Part shown: positions 24,981-34,388 of the stretch, one piece after another
How positions within the stretch are numbered: position 1 is the first letter of the stretch
Layout of the letters: each line of letters starts with the position of its first letter
DNA from: Roseibacillus sp.
GTDB lineage: Bacteria; Verrucomicrobiota; Verrucomicrobiia; Verrucomicrobiales; Akkermansiaceae
Assembly: GCA_028821775.1 (NCBI GenBank)
Contig: JAPKFB010000008.1
Span: 33,897 to 97,896 of the forward strand
Length of the DNA: 64,000 nucleotides
Direction: 5' to 3'
The notes under the pieces: model-generated
What the model was told of the DNA's origin: nothing
The model's input: only the letters and a program-made list of their open reading frames with translations
The model's database searches: none
Position numbers and translations under genes: made by a program

Positions 24981-26731
24981 TGTGCAGCAACGGTGGGAAT
25001 CGCAATGGGATCTTCGGTGGAAATCCGCTGAGTTATGATCAAATTGAACATGAACGGATAATTGTTCTCCACCTTGCGTCCCAACTTCGGATCGTAGCGC
25101 TTATTCTCAGAGGCGAGGAGATTCACCACCAGGCTCCTGCTGTCTAGGTCCGTTCGGAGGGACTCGTCACCAGTGAGTTTGTAAACGGTATCAAATACGA
25201 GGTTCATGCCTTCGGTCGTGTTGATCACGGTGAGATGCTGCAGGGTTTCATCATCGACGAGCCCACTGATAGTCCACTCCTTGATCAGGCTGGCCTTCGA
25301 CTGGTCACGTGCCACCTCAGGCCGGACCGTGTGCCTGATATCGGAAAGCACGACGCGATCGGGATCGGGGAAGAGTTGATTCACCAATTCCATCGAAACC
25401 CAGGCTTTCGAACGATCGGCGAGGTAGGAATTCCACTGTTCATAGCGGCGGATTTGCGAGGCCAAAATCTGATTTCCTTCTCGCGAAATATTCGGCTCAT
25501 AACGCCATGCCTCATCATTGAGGATTTTAAAAACTCGCACTCCGGTCAAACCCACAAAGACCGCCAGAGCGACCGCGCCGATCCGGAGGCCCCAGCCTCC
25601 AAAACGCAGCGCCCTCATCTCCAATTGCGAGGGGTAGAGGTCTGCTTCCTCATTGGTGGGGGGAAGAAAATCCTGAGTGGCCCATTTCTGCTCCGCCATT
25701 CCTTGGAAGGTTGCGGAGGCCGCCAAACCCTCGGAATCCTCATTCATGGTCAGGAGCGAGGGCCCCTGAAATTCAAGAGGAACTTCCGCATTGAACTGGG
25801 CGGATTCACGCCAGTTCAGAATGGAGGCATTTGGCAATTCTGGAAGAACTGCCATATTTCCCCCTTCCTTTTGCGAGAGGGGGAGGACGTAGACCAACGG
25901 CTCGGCGAGCTCCAAGGCTGCTCCCATGGTCTGGATAATCCTCGCGACATGGGGCGGGGCTCCGCCGGCGTGATGGCGGACCGAACGCAGCATCACGAGA
26001 TCTCCATCGGCCGTGAAAAAAGCGATGACGGAAAACGTTATGTACGAGAAAAAGATACTGAACGGCTGAGAAGGAAGCTGGGAAGCCAGCTGGGGAAGAG
26101 CAGCAAGTGCCACCAAGGGAGCACTGAGAGCAGTCGTGCCGATTGGGAAATTCAGCTTCTCTCCAACCAGCCGAATCTGCCGGAGAAACTCATGGTGCTT
26201 TCGTGAAATCGTAATTGCGGAGCCGTAGAGTTGGCCCGACTTTGCACCCTGGTATGGGAAGAGTCTAAAGGCGAGCTCATCGGTCGAAACGCTGTGATCC
26301 TCTAGAACCTCCTGCGGCGCAATGATGAGGTGGTTACTCAACTCGCTGAGGTCTTCAGGCTTCTCATTGGCATGAGCGAGCTCGGAGATTGCAAATTCAT
26401 CCGCCAAGTGAAGAACCACTCCAAGGGCCCGGCACTTCACCTTGGTGAACTCACTCCGAATGGTCGTAAGATACTCCTGAAGTTCGTCTTCACCCAAATC
26501 AAGGGCGGGGACCTCAACCTGATTCCAATTTTTCTTGGATTCATTGCCCCAACAGATGTGGGCGGCGGAAATCGCGTCTCCCTCAAGAAACAAATGCAGC
26601 TGGCACTCTAGATCCAGAGCGTCACGGTAGCAGTCGGAATTCTTCGAGCGACTTGTCTCCTTGTGAAGACGACGGGCCTGAAGATATCGTTGCCAGACAG
26701 ATAGTTGAGCGGGGTGGACCAGGGAGTCCAT
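24977..26731 (-). CDS. Amuc_1101-family PilM-PilN fusion protein
   Basis: 584 aa. The first ~370 residues are a PilM/FtsA-like actin-fold region (LLTMNEDSEGLAA..., SIFFSYITFSVIAFFTADGD, RSVRHHAGGAPPHVARIIQT). One transmembrane helix follows at ~382-404 (WGLRIGAVALAVFVGLTGVR). A PilN-like periplasmic part of ~180 residues (ISREGNQILASQIRRYEQWN, ELVNQLFPDPDRVVLSDIRH, WTISGLVDDETLQHLTVINT) completes it. In classical systems PilM and PilN are separate proteins; here they are joined, as in Akkermansia Amuc_1101. It should form the inner-membrane alignment complex with the PilO-like product. Confidence 0.85.
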   Translation of the reverse strand: MDSLVHPAQLSVWQRYLQARRLHKETSRSKNSDCYRDALDLECQLHLFLEGDAISAAHICWGNESKKNWNQVEVPALDLGEDELQEYLTTIRSEFTKVKCRALGVVLHLADEFAISELAHANEKPEDLSELSNHLIIAPQEVLEDHSVSTDELAFRLFPYQGAKSGQLYGSAITISRKHHEFLRQIRLVGEKLNFPIGTTALSAPLVALAALPQLASQLPSQPFSIFFSYITFSVIAFFTADGDLVMLRSVRHHAGGAPPHVARIIQTMGAALELAEPLVYVLPLSQKEGGNMAVLPELPNASILNWRESAQFNAEVPLEFQGPSLLTMNEDSEGLAASATFQGMAEQKWATQDFLPPTNEEADLYPSQLEMRALRFGGWGLRIGAVALAVFVGLTGVRVFKILNDEAWRYEPNISREGNQILASQIRRYEQWNSYLADRSKAWVSMELVNQLFPDPDRVVLSDIRHTVRPEVARDQSKASLIKEWTISGLVDDETLQHLTVINTTEGMNLVFDTVYKLTGDESLRTDLDSRSLVVNLLASENKRYDPKLGRKVENNYPFMFNLIITQRISTEDPIAIPTVAAQ

Positions 26732-26869
26732 AACAGGAGAAAGGGTGGGGATTGTCTCCCAATGAACCGGAGGGGTGGGACCTCCGGAATCTCGGCCTGA
26801 GAAACAGGAAATGGGAACCGGACGAGCCGGCGCCGGAGAAATTCCGGCGCCAACTTCCGCAAAATGTTC

Positions 26870-27274
26870 TTACCAGTCAGAGAAGCGGGACGGCTCGTGA
26901 CCGTCTTGGACTGCCAGTGAACACGTCATGTAGAGCGAACCCACGCCGGGGAGAGCGTTTCCACCGATGGTGTAGGTGCCAGAAGCCGGACATGATGGAG
27001 GGGTCTCGACAAACTTGCCTGTGCCCACGATTTCGGTTTGGGCGCCAGTGACATTATCGCCGGCGCTGTGACCGTTCATGTTCTGGAAGGAACGCATTCC
27101 CTGCTGGACGTTGCGGATGTTCATAATACATCCGGCGCGGTCAGATCCCCTCTTCCAGGCGCGGGCGCCGACGAAGAGGATACTGATCAGTGAAAGAAGG
27201 ACGAGGATAACGACCGTCAATTCAATGAGGGTCATCCCGGACTTCTTGGTGTTTTGGGTGTGTGTCAGTGTCAT
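26870..27274 (-). CDS. Amuc_1102-family pilin-like protein
   Basis: 134 aa from the ATG at 27274, preferred over an ATG at 27343 because it leaves a short basic leader (MTLTHTQNTKKSG) before the cleaved helix MTLIELTVVILVLLSLISIL (Glu +5). The globular domain includes RAGCIMNIRNVQQGMRSFQN and a Cys pair (SCPASG...YMTCSLAV). The CA-rich leader without Shine-Dalgarno is typical for this window. Together with the 17.7 kb pilin this gives two subunits for the fibre. Probably the main subunit because it leads the conserved block. Confidence 0.85.
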   Translation of the reverse strand: MTLTHTQNTKKSGMTLIELTVVILVLLSLISILFVGARAWKRGSDRAGCIMNIRNVQQGMRSFQNMNGHSAGDNVTGAQTEIVGTGKFVETPPSCPASGTYTIGGNALPGVGSLYMTCSLAVQDGHEPSRFSDW

Positions 27275-27346
27275 GGTTTCGTTGTCTGTTTTGGTTGATG
27301 ATGCGCACGAGTACGCACGTTTTTTCGAGGTTTCCAAGATCACCGG

Positions 27347-28612
27347 TTAGATTTCATCTTCATCATTCCGGTTCATTCGAGTGGCCTCAAAAGTGTCTTC
27401 GTCGATGATTCCTCGCTTGAGGAGGTTGGCCAGGTTGTCATCCCAAGAGATGTTGCCGGCACGCCTGATCACGTCCTCCAAGGAGTTTGATCCCGCGGCG
27501 TAGTTGGCGATGGCGCTTGCCACCGCATCGTCATTGTTCTGTAGGAATTCGTAGGTGAGAACCCGCTTGCCATCCTTCCCCTTCAAGAGTCCCTGCGAAT
27601 GAATGAAGATCATCATTTCGCTCAATCGATTGAGAATGGCAGAGGTTTTCTCGTGGGGATACATCTCCAGGATACGTCCCATCGTCTTCACTGCCCCGGT
27701 CGTGTGCAGAGTGGAGAGCACAAGGTGGCCAGTTTGCGCTGCTTCGAGGCAGGTATCCATCGCATCACGGTCGCGAATCTCTCCCAGTAGAATGACGTGC
27801 GGAGCTTTCCGCAGAACGTCTTTCAGGCCCTGTCGGAAGCTGGCCAAATCACGCCCAACCTCCTGTTGCGTAACGATGCAGGGAGCCATCGCCCGATGAT
27901 CCGGGTAGTTGGGGTGCTCCATGTCTGCCGGGTAACGGTACTCTACTGGATCTTCGATCGTGACAATGTGTTTGGGTTCCGTCTTGCGAAGCCAGTCAAT
28001 GAGGGATGCGAGAGTCGTCGACTTTCCGGAGCCAGTTGGTCCAGTCACGAGACAAAGGCCTGCGCGACGGAGCACGGCCCGCTTCAGGGACTCCGTCGTG
28101 TCGGGATCGATTCCGAGGACATCAAGCGGCGGAATGACATCGCTCAAGATTCGACAAGTGATGCCAAGTCCCGAGGCCGAGAGGTGAGCCTGAATCCGCA
28201 GGCGGCCCGAAATTTTCGTGTTGTTGGCATACTGCACTCCGTCGGCAGAGAAGTCATCGACCCTCGCTTCATGAAAGCGCTGCAGGGCCCGGACGATCTT
28301 GTCGTCCTCCCTGGTTGGCTGAGCCGCTCCGCCAAATCCGTGACCAGATTCTTCCTGCCGACGGACAAATTCCTTATAAACTTCGAGAACATCCTGATCT
28401 GAAAGAAACCCCAGAAAATCAAGGCATTCCATCCCCTCGTTGGTCTCGATGTAGATCGGGCGCTTGGATCGAAACTGAATATCGGAAACTCCACGACCAT
28501 CGCAGGCTTCAAAGGCAACGCTGAGAAGCTCCAATCCCGACATTCCAGGTTGAAATACCCTCAATTGTTGAGCCTGGGGCAAGGCCGGGGAACGTTGAGG
28601 GGCAGCACTCAT
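27347..28612 (-). CDS. PilT/PilU-like ATPase of the pilus locus
   Basis: 421 aa. Walker A GPTGSGKSTTLASLIDWL, Asp box IVTIEDPVEYRYPADMEHPN, Walker B APHVILLGEIRDRDAMDTCL, His box TGHLVLSTLHTTGAVKTMGR. The N-terminal PAS-like region (LLSVAFEACDGRGVSDIQFR) fits PilT. The C-terminal EFLQNNDDAVASAIANYAAG corresponds to the usual PilT tail but lacks the AIRNLIRE sequence. It may be a retraction motor or a second assembly motor; presence beside PilB suggests a dynamic pilus rather than a pure secretion system. Confidence 0.88.
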   Translation of the reverse strand: MSAAPQRSPALPQAQQLRVFQPGMSGLELLSVAFEACDGRGVSDIQFRSKRPIYIETNEGMECLDFLGFLSDQDVLEVYKEFVRRQEESGHGFGGAAQPTREDDKIVRALQRFHEARVDDFSADGVQYANNTKISGRLRIQAHLSASGLGITCRILSDVIPPLDVLGIDPDTTESLKRAVLRRAGLCLVTGPTGSGKSTTLASLIDWLRKTEPKHIVTIEDPVEYRYPADMEHPNYPDHRAMAPCIVTQQEVGRDLASFRQGLKDVLRKAPHVILLGEIRDRDAMDTCLEAAQTGHLVLSTLHTTGAVKTMGRILEMYPHEKTSAILNRLSEMMIFIHSQGLLKGKDGKRVLTYEFLQNNDDAVASAIANYAAGSNSLEDVIRRAGNISWDDNLANLLKRGIIDEDTFEATRMNRNDEDEI

Positions 28613-29303
28613 GGATGATTACAGAGTGAGCAGAGATGGGCGGACACGATGCCCCGGAAGATCCGGGTTCTGCGTGCCGCCAACTGGGTAAGGGTGAAAC
28701 CAGATGGGGTGCATGAGCTAGTTGTCAGTTCAGATGAGGATCGCTCTAAAACCTGCCATGGCACCCCGATGATCTTGGTAGATGGCCCCCGCCGTGGTCG
28801 CGGTGGGGTGGGTGCCTTCCATCTCCAATCGGTCAAATTTTCGGAGATCCTGCGTGGATGTGGTTGTGCGAATCCGGCTGAACTTTTTCCCAGCTCCCTC
28901 CACGACCCTGCCTTGGCCAACACTCCTCATGGAGAGGCTGGCAGGGACAGAATTGGGTATTTTGGAGCTATGAAAACTCATCCGTTGCAGGTTTCTAATG
29001 GAACTTAACTAAATGTTCAATCTTTTTTAATGTTTTCGGGTCTCGAACTGGAAGTTCCTTAAAAAATAAGCCAAGCAATCGGCTAATATAGTCATAACTA
29101 ATTTATGATGAATATTTTATTGGTTTCTCGTTGATTTGTCCTCCCCGGTCATGCCGGACCATTTTATGAAATTCCGCCTGCCTTTTCAGCCGATTCTGCA
29201 TTCTCAGCACTCAAATCAGCTAAGATCTCCAAAATGATTTCACCTCCCATCCAAGCCTCCATCGCCCGGATTCCCCATGACGGGACTATCCCCAATCACA
29301 CAA
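28613..29303. other. Long gene-free leader region upstream of the pilus run
   Basis: About 690 bases between the pilus genes and the ppdK terminator. Open frames exist on both strands over 28.61-29.0 kb (one minus-strand frame of 104 codons overlaps the PilT-like start by ATGA) but their composition is not protein-like. Bases ~29000-29150 are strikingly AT-rich compared with the rest and are the obvious place for the promoter of the 14-gene pilus run. No exact promoter is assigned. Confidence 0.4.
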
Positions 29304-29329
29304 AGGGTCCCGCCAAGCGGCGGGACCCT
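29304..29329 (-). terminator. Terminator hairpin of ppdK
   Basis: AGGGTCCCGCC and GGCGGGACCCT form a perfect 11-bp stem with a 4-base loop, 40 bases past the ppdK stop on its strand. Confidence 0.75.
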
Positions 29330-29369
29330 GAGGATGAGATACGCTGAACTGGCCGGAGCTCCTCTCGGT

Positions 29370-32162
29370 CTAGGAAATCTCGCTGCGGGACTGCCCACGC
29401 TCTTCAAGCACGGCCTGAGCGGCGGCCAGCTTTGCGATGGGAATGCGGAAGGGGCTGCAGCTCACATAATTCAAGCCGGTGCGGTGGAAAAACTTCACCG
29501 AGGCCGGGTCACCCCCATGCTCTCCACAGATTCCGATTTTCAGGGTCTTCTTGTTTTTGCGGCCGCGCTCGACGCCCACTTCAACCAATTGGCCCACTCC
29601 GGTCTGATCCAGACTCGAGAACGGATTGTTATTCACAACCTCTGCCTCCTGATAGGCCGGAAGGAACGAACTCGAGTCATCGCGACTCAACCCAAGGCAG
29701 GTCTGCGTGAGGTCGTTCGTCCCAAAACTGAAGAACGCGGCGTGCTCTGCCACGTCACTAGCAGTCAAGGCGGCGCGCGGAATCTCAATCATGGTGCCTA
29801 CCTGATACTTCAGTTGGCTCGCCTTGAGACCGTGCTTCTTGCGAACTTCCGCCGCCGCGTCATCAATGACCGCCTTCTGCAGCTCAAGCTCCTTCGCGTA
29901 GCTCACGAGTGGAACCATAATCTCGGGAAGGACCTTGATCCCCTTCTTCTGGACGGCGACTGCGGCTTCAAGAATTGCGGTCGCCTGCATTCTGGTGATC
30001 TCGGGATAAACAATCCCGAGCCGGCACCCGCGGTGACCGAGCATCGGGTTCTCCTCGTGAAGATCATTGATGCGACGTTTGATGAAGGCAGGGCTTACCT
30101 TGAGGGTCTTGGCAAGGTCCTTGACCTGCTTGGGAGTCATGGTGCCGATGAATTCGTGAAGCGGCGGATCGAGCAGGCGAATGGTGGCAGGGCGCCCATC
30201 GAGCGCGGTGAAGATCTGAACGAAGTCCTTCTTCTGGAACGGCAGCAGCTTTTTCAGCGCTTTGGCGCGTCCGGCGTCATCCTCCGCGAGGATCATTTGA
30301 CGCACTGCATCGATGCGGGTCCCCTCGAAGAACATGTGCTCCGTGCGAGTCAGTCCGATGCCTTCCGCCCCGAAACGGATCGCGGTCTTAACCTGATTCG
30401 GAGTATCGGAGTTGGTCCGGATGCCCAGCTTGCGCAGCTTGTCGGACCACCTCATTAATTGGATGAATTTCTGATAGGTGGCGCTCTTTTTGGCAGCGGC
30501 CTTGTTCTCGATCAGTCCCTGAATGACCTGGGAGGGCGAGGTTTTGAGCTCACCGGCATAGACGTTGCCAACGAAACCATTCAGGGAGAGGTATTCTCCT
30601 TCCTTCAAGGTCATGCCGTTGCCGCTCAGAGTCCTCTTCGAATAATCGATCGCCATGTCGTGCGCCCCGCACACACAGACCTTGCCCATCTGGCGGGCCA
30701 CCAGCGCGGCGTGTGAGGATGCCCCTCCACGGGTGGTCAGAATGCCCTCGGCGGCAATCATCCCCCGCAAATCCTCCGGAGAGGTTTCCTGGCGAGTCAG
30801 GATGACCTTTTGCCCTTTGGCCGCAGCATCCACCGCCGCTTCCGCGGTAAAGTAGATATGGCCGCTGGCCGCACCTGGACCTGCCGGGAGCCCCGTTCCC
30901 ACCCTCTTCGCCTTGCGCTCGGCAGCCGAGTCAAAAATCGGGGCCAGCAAGTGGCTGAGATCCTCAGCGGGAATACGCAGAATCGCCTCTTCCTTGGTGA
31001 TCAAACGCTCCTTCACCATATCGAGCGCAATATTGACCGCGGCGAAACCAGTCCGCTTGCCATTGCGAGTCTGCAGCATCCAAAGACGCCCTTCCTCGAT
31101 GGTGAACTCGACGTCTTGCACGTCCCGGAAGTGCTTCTCAAGAACCTTGCGGATCTTGAGGAGCTCCTTGTGGGACTTGGGAAGGTCCTTTGCCATCTGG
31201 GCCACCGGCTTTGGTGTGCGCACCCCGGCGACCACGTCTTCGCCCTGGGCATCAATCAAATATTCTCCGTAAAAAACATTTTCGCCCGTTGCGGGGTCGC
31301 GAGTGAAGGCCACCCCGGTTCCGGACCCTGTTCCGGTGTTTCCAAACACCATCGCCTGAACGTTGACTGCTGTCCCCCACTCGACAGGAATCCCGTATTT
31401 CTGGCGGTAAACCTTGGCCCGATCGTTGTTCCAGGAATTGAAGACGGCATCGATCGACCCATAAAGCTGAGTCATGGGATCCTCGGGGAACGCCTTCCCA
31501 GAGCGTTTCTTGATGAGCTTCTTGAACTCCGCGACGACCCAGCGCAAATCGGCCTCGCCCAGTCCCGAATCGTCGGAAACGCCCGCTTTGGACTTCGCCT
31601 TGTCCAAGATGACCTCATAGGGATCGTGATGCTCTCCGGCATGGGCTTCCACCCCCATCACCACACTGCCGTACATCTGCAAGAAGCGGCGGTAGCTGTC
31701 CCAGGCAAACTTCGAGTTCCCGGTCTTGGCGGAAAGCGCCTCCACGATCTCGTCATTGATCCCAAGATTCAGGATGGTGTCCATCATGCCTGGCATCGAC
31801 TCCCGCGCTCCGGAGCGGACCGAGAGAAGCAACGGGCTCTTGAGATCGCCGAATTTCTTGCCCATGACCTTCTCGATCTTCGCGATGTTCGCTTTGATCT
31901 CACTCTCAAGGGTCTTCGGATACGTCTTCTTGTGGTCGTAGTAGTAGGTGCAAACCTCGGTCGTGATGGTCATGCCAGCCGGCACCGGAAGACCAATGCG
32001 TGACATCTCGGAAAGGTTTGCCCCCTTGCCGCCGAGCAGCGCCTTCTGTTTGCCATCGCCATCGGCCTTGCCACCGCCGAAGAAGTAGACGTGCTGTTGG
32101 GATTTGCGGGCCGAAGATTTGCGGGTGGTTTTGCGCGCTGCCTTGCGCTTGACGGTAGCCAT
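29370..32162 (-). CDS. ppdK: Pyruvate, phosphate dikinase
   Basis: 930 aa from the ATG at 32162; the frame is open upstream but unconserved. N-terminal ATP-grasp part ([40 protein letters not shown]), the swivelling phosphohistidine domain with [19 protein letters not shown], and the C-terminal TIM barrel ([41 protein letters not shown]). It interconverts pyruvate + ATP + Pi and PEP + AMP + PPi at the PEP/pyruvate node. Odd: the usual YVYFFGGG start is preceded by ~25 residues dominated by Lys/Arg ([20 protein letters not shown]), like a histone-type tail. Monocistronic with its own terminator. Confidence 0.96.
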   Translation of the reverse strand: MATVKRKAARKTTRKSSARKSQQHVYFFGGGKADGDGKQKALLGGKGANLSEMSRIGLPVPAGMTITTEVCTYYYDHKKTYPKTLESEIKANIAKIEKVMGKKFGDLKSPLLLSVRSGARESMPGMMDTILNLGINDEIVEALSAKTGNSKFAWDSYRRFLQMYGSVVMGVEAHAGEHHDPYEVILDKAKSKAGVSDDSGLGEADLRWVVAEFKKLIKKRSGKAFPEDPMTQLYGSIDAVFNSWNNDRAKVYRQKYGIPVEWGTAVNVQAMVFGNTGTGSGTGVAFTRDPATGENVFYGEYLIDAQGEDVVAGVRTPKPVAQMAKDLPKSHKELLKIRKVLEKHFRDVQDVEFTIEEGRLWMLQTRNGKRTGFAAVNIALDMVKERLITKEEAILRIPAEDLSHLLAPIFDSAAERKAKRVGTGLPAGPGAASGHIYFTAEAAVDAAAKGQKVILTRQETSPEDLRGMIAAEGILTTRGGASSHAALVARQMGKVCVCGAHDMAIDYSKRTLSGNGMTLKEGEYLSLNGFVGNVYAGELKTSPSQVIQGLIENKAAAKKSATYQKFIQLMRWSDKLRKLGIRTNSDTPNQVKTAIRFGAEGIGLTRTEHMFFEGTRIDAVRQMILAEDDAGRAKALKKLLPFQKKDFVQIFTALDGRPATIRLLDPPLHEFIGTMTPKQVKDLAKTLKVSPAFIKRRINDLHEENPMLGHRGCRLGIVYPEITRMQATAILEAAVAVQKKGIKVLPEIMVPLVSYAKELELQKAVIDDAAAEVRKKHGLKASQLKYQVGTMIEIPRAALTASDVAEHAAFFSFGTNDLTQTCLGLSRDDSSSFLPAYQEAEVVNNNPFSSLDQTGVGQLVEVGVERGRKNKKTLKIGICGEHGGDPASVKFFHRTGLNYVSCSPFRIPIAKLAAAQAVLEERGQSRSEIS

Positions 32163-32376
32163 CGTTTTAAGATTAGGAATCGAGTTCAAACAGCCCACGC
32201 CGGCGAGAGAGAATCGCCCAGTCCGGCGCGAGCGGGCGCGCACCTTAGCAACCGTTTCTGGGCTGTCAACCAGCCAGTTTGCGCCTGATTTGAGGTCGTT
32301 TTCTCCTCCTCCAGCTCTGCGGAAACTCAGTTTGCGTTCGCCAAGCTCAGGAGGATCCGTCTAGTCTCGAAGTGAC

Positions 32377-32880
32377 ATGATCCGACGCCCTCACGCACCC
32401 GAATTCGTCGCCCCCCTACGGCTATTTACGACCCTCTGTCTCTGCACCCTGGCCAGCGCAGCCACGGCGACCGAATCAGCCCCCAAGCAGTCACAAATCA
32501 AAGGCCTCCTGGTCGTGCAATTGGGCAGCGGCGAGGTAGCGGGAACGGCCTCCCAAATGAACTCCAAGGTCCTCGCCAAGCTCAAGGCCATCGTGAACCT
32601 CGCCCCAAATCATTTATCGGCACGCCCTCTTTGTCTTCATGGCATCAAGACAGGATCCAAGAAACACTCTCTTCCCGGCTCCCTCACCGCCATCGACACT
32701 GCCTCGAATTGGTTTGGCCGGATCCTTCGCGACGGGAGCTTCATGAAGACCGTTCGGGGACGAAAGATCCTCAACCTGCAAATGCGTCGCGAACTGGATG
32801 CCAAGGTTCGGCGAGTCGACAACGAACGAACCAAGCTTCTCGAACACAAAGAGATTCGCAAGGAACTGATGATCGAGTAG
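32377..32880 (+). CDS. Exported hypothetical protein
   Basis: 167 aa with a signal peptide (PLRLFTTLCLCTLASAATA). The mature part has a strand-like segment QIKGLLVVQLGSGEVAGTAS and a charged helical C-terminus (LNLQMRRELDAKVRRVDNER, KLLEHKEIRKEL). I recognise no family. Divergent from ppdK and 51 bases ahead of a DUF1080 gene, with which it may be co-transcribed. Possibly partly decayed; moderate doubt. Confidence 0.5.
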   Translation: MIRRPHAPEFVAPLRLFTTLCLCTLASAATATESAPKQSQIKGLLVVQLGSGEVAGTASQMNSKVLAKLKAIVNLAPNHLSARPLCLHGIKTGSKKHSLPGSLTAIDTASNWFGRILRDGSFMKTVRGRKILNLQMRRELDAKVRRVDNERTKLLEHKEIRKELMIE

Positions 32881-32931
32881 CCGCGGACCGAACCTCCCCT
32901 CCCTCCCTTTCAGCCTGCCCAACTTCGTCCC

Positions 32932-33678
32932 ATGCCCTCTCTTCTGCTTCCCGCCTTGAGCTGTTCACGCAGCTACGTCCTTCCTCTCTTCGCTAGCCTC
33001 ACGATCGCCGCGACCGGAAATCCACTCGATGGGATCGCCAAGCAGTTCCCATCATCGGAGAAGCCGATCCACCTGTTTAACGGAAAGGATCTAACCGGCT
33101 GGGAGGGCGCACCAGGGATCTGGTCCGTGGTTGATGGAGAGATCGTTGGCGCAAACGCTAAGCTCCTGCCCTCCAGTACCTACCTCTTCACGAAAGAGGC
33201 CTATCGCGAGTTCCGGCTCGTCTTCGAAGTGAAGCAAACTCTCTCTCCAAAACACTCCACCATGCACTCCGCAGTGGCCGCGCTCGGAGAGCGCTTCGAG
33301 GACAAAGGGGGCAACAAGCACGGATTTAAGGGGCCCCTTCTCATGTTCTGTCACGACTGGGGGATTTGGGACGCCTACCGCCGCAATCGGGTCGAACCGG
33401 CCAAACAACGCGGACCCATGAACAAGTACGCTCCCGAGAAGAAGGGCGATTGGAACCGCATCGAGATCCTCGTCCGGGGCAATCGCATTCGCTTCGTGGC
33501 CAACGGAAAGCTCGTCTTCGACTTTACCGACAAGCCCGAGATGCTGAAACGCTCGCAACTGGGGCTCCAGATCCACAGCAACCAAAAACCGCAGGAATTC
33601 CGCTTCCGGGGCCTCATCCTCAGCACCAATCCCGCCGACAAACTCGTCACGCTCTTCCAAGCTAACAAGAGTGGTTAA
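32932..33678 (+). CDS. DUF1080 (3-keto-disaccharide hydrolase-like) secreted protein
   Basis: 248 aa with a hydrophobic N-terminal export signal (YVLPLFASLTIAATG). Core DUF1080 features: PIHLFNGKDLTGWEGAPGIW, SVVDGEIVGANAK, YREFRLVFEVKQTL, GPLLMFCHDWGIWDAYRRNR, GDWNRIEILVRGNRIRFVAN, LGLQIHSNQKPQEFRFRGL. The conserved Trp and LQxH-type strand suggest a functional carbohydrate-active fold, exported. It differs clearly from the 12.8 kb copy, so the two are not a recent duplication. Confidence 0.9.
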   Translation: MPSLLLPALSCSRSYVLPLFASLTIAATGNPLDGIAKQFPSSEKPIHLFNGKDLTGWEGAPGIWSVVDGEIVGANAKLLPSSTYLFTKEAYREFRLVFEVKQTLSPKHSTMHSAVAALGERFEDKGGNKHGFKGPLLMFCHDWGIWDAYRRNRVEPAKQRGPMNKYAPEKKGDWNRIEILVRGNRIRFVANGKLVFDFTDKPEMLKRSQLGLQIHSNQKPQEFRFRGLILSTNPADKLVTLFQANKSG

Positions 33679-33766
33679 CCAACTTCGGCAAGATTCGGTT
33701 AGATTGCTATTGCCAAGAATCGTTGCGAGGCGCTATCCGTCCTTTCGTCCTAACGCTACATAAACA

Positions 33767-34204
33767 ATGAGCATTATTCCAACAATCAGTTCAGGCACCG
33801 CAGGTCCTCTCGGTGTGCAGCATCTCCCACGCCTCTGGCAGAAAGCTTCTCTCGACGCCGTCGGCAAACTCAACTCGGAATACCCCGCCGCTGGCGCGGG
33901 CTTCGACCAGATGACCCTCGACGCTCTCGGCATCGATCGCCAGGTCTTCCTAGACTACATTGCAGCTGAAAAGCCCAACTACGTTTCTTGCGAAGCCTGG
34001 TGTAAGGCCAACGGAAACATCGATGACGCTGGGATCTCCGCGCACAATTCCGCTGTCAATGGCTACAACCACGATGACGCCACCCGTGGCGGAATCCTCG
34101 GCGCAGTCGGACTCGGAGACGACGGCAGCATCCTCGACGCCGTGAATCTCAACAACCTCGAAGACTGGAACGACTTCCACAGTTCCGAAGTCGCCGGAAG
34201 TTGA
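33767..34204 (+). CDS. DUF5069 family protein
   Basis: 145 aa, cytoplasmic. The family pattern is clear: PLGVQHLPRLWQKASLDAVG, LNSEYPAAGAGFDQMTLDAL, LDYIAAEKPNYVSCEAWCKA, AVNGYNHDDATRGGILGAV and DAVNLNNLEDWNDFH near the end. Function is unknown; the family is common in Verrucomicrobia and relatives. The leader is CA-rich (CTACATAAACA before ATG) without a Shine-Dalgarno. A strong terminator follows 37 bases after the stop. Confidence 0.85.
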   Translation: MSIIPTISSGTAGPLGVQHLPRLWQKASLDAVGKLNSEYPAAGAGFDQMTLDALGIDRQVFLDYIAAEKPNYVSCEAWCKANGNIDDAGISAHNSAVNGYNHDDATRGGILGAVGLGDDGSILDAVNLNNLEDWNDFHSSEVAGS

Positions 34205-34241
34205 AGCTGATCACAACCGTCAGTTGACGAATTTAAAAACG

Positions 34242-34269
34242 AAACCCCGGACGCAAGTCCGGGGTTTTA
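34242..34269 (+). terminator. Intrinsic terminator after the DUF5069 gene
   Basis: AACCCCGGAC-GCAA-GTCCGGGGTT: 10-bp stem with tetraloop followed by TTT, a textbook rho-independent terminator. Confidence 0.88.
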
Positions 34270-34388
34270 TGTTGAAAAGCGGAATGGGGGCAGTCGCATC
34301 CTATTGAACTCTGCGACTTGGCCCTCGGATTTATCTGGAAATAGGATCGTCGATTTTTCTCGGCCGGCCGACTTCAGATCAGAGTTTC

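Noticed and set aside
28609..28923. 104-codon minus-strand frame overlapping the PilT-like start by ATGA
   Set aside because: Composition is not protein-like (rich in Arg, Ser, Pro, Trp without pattern) and no motif is present; the overlap can occur by chance.
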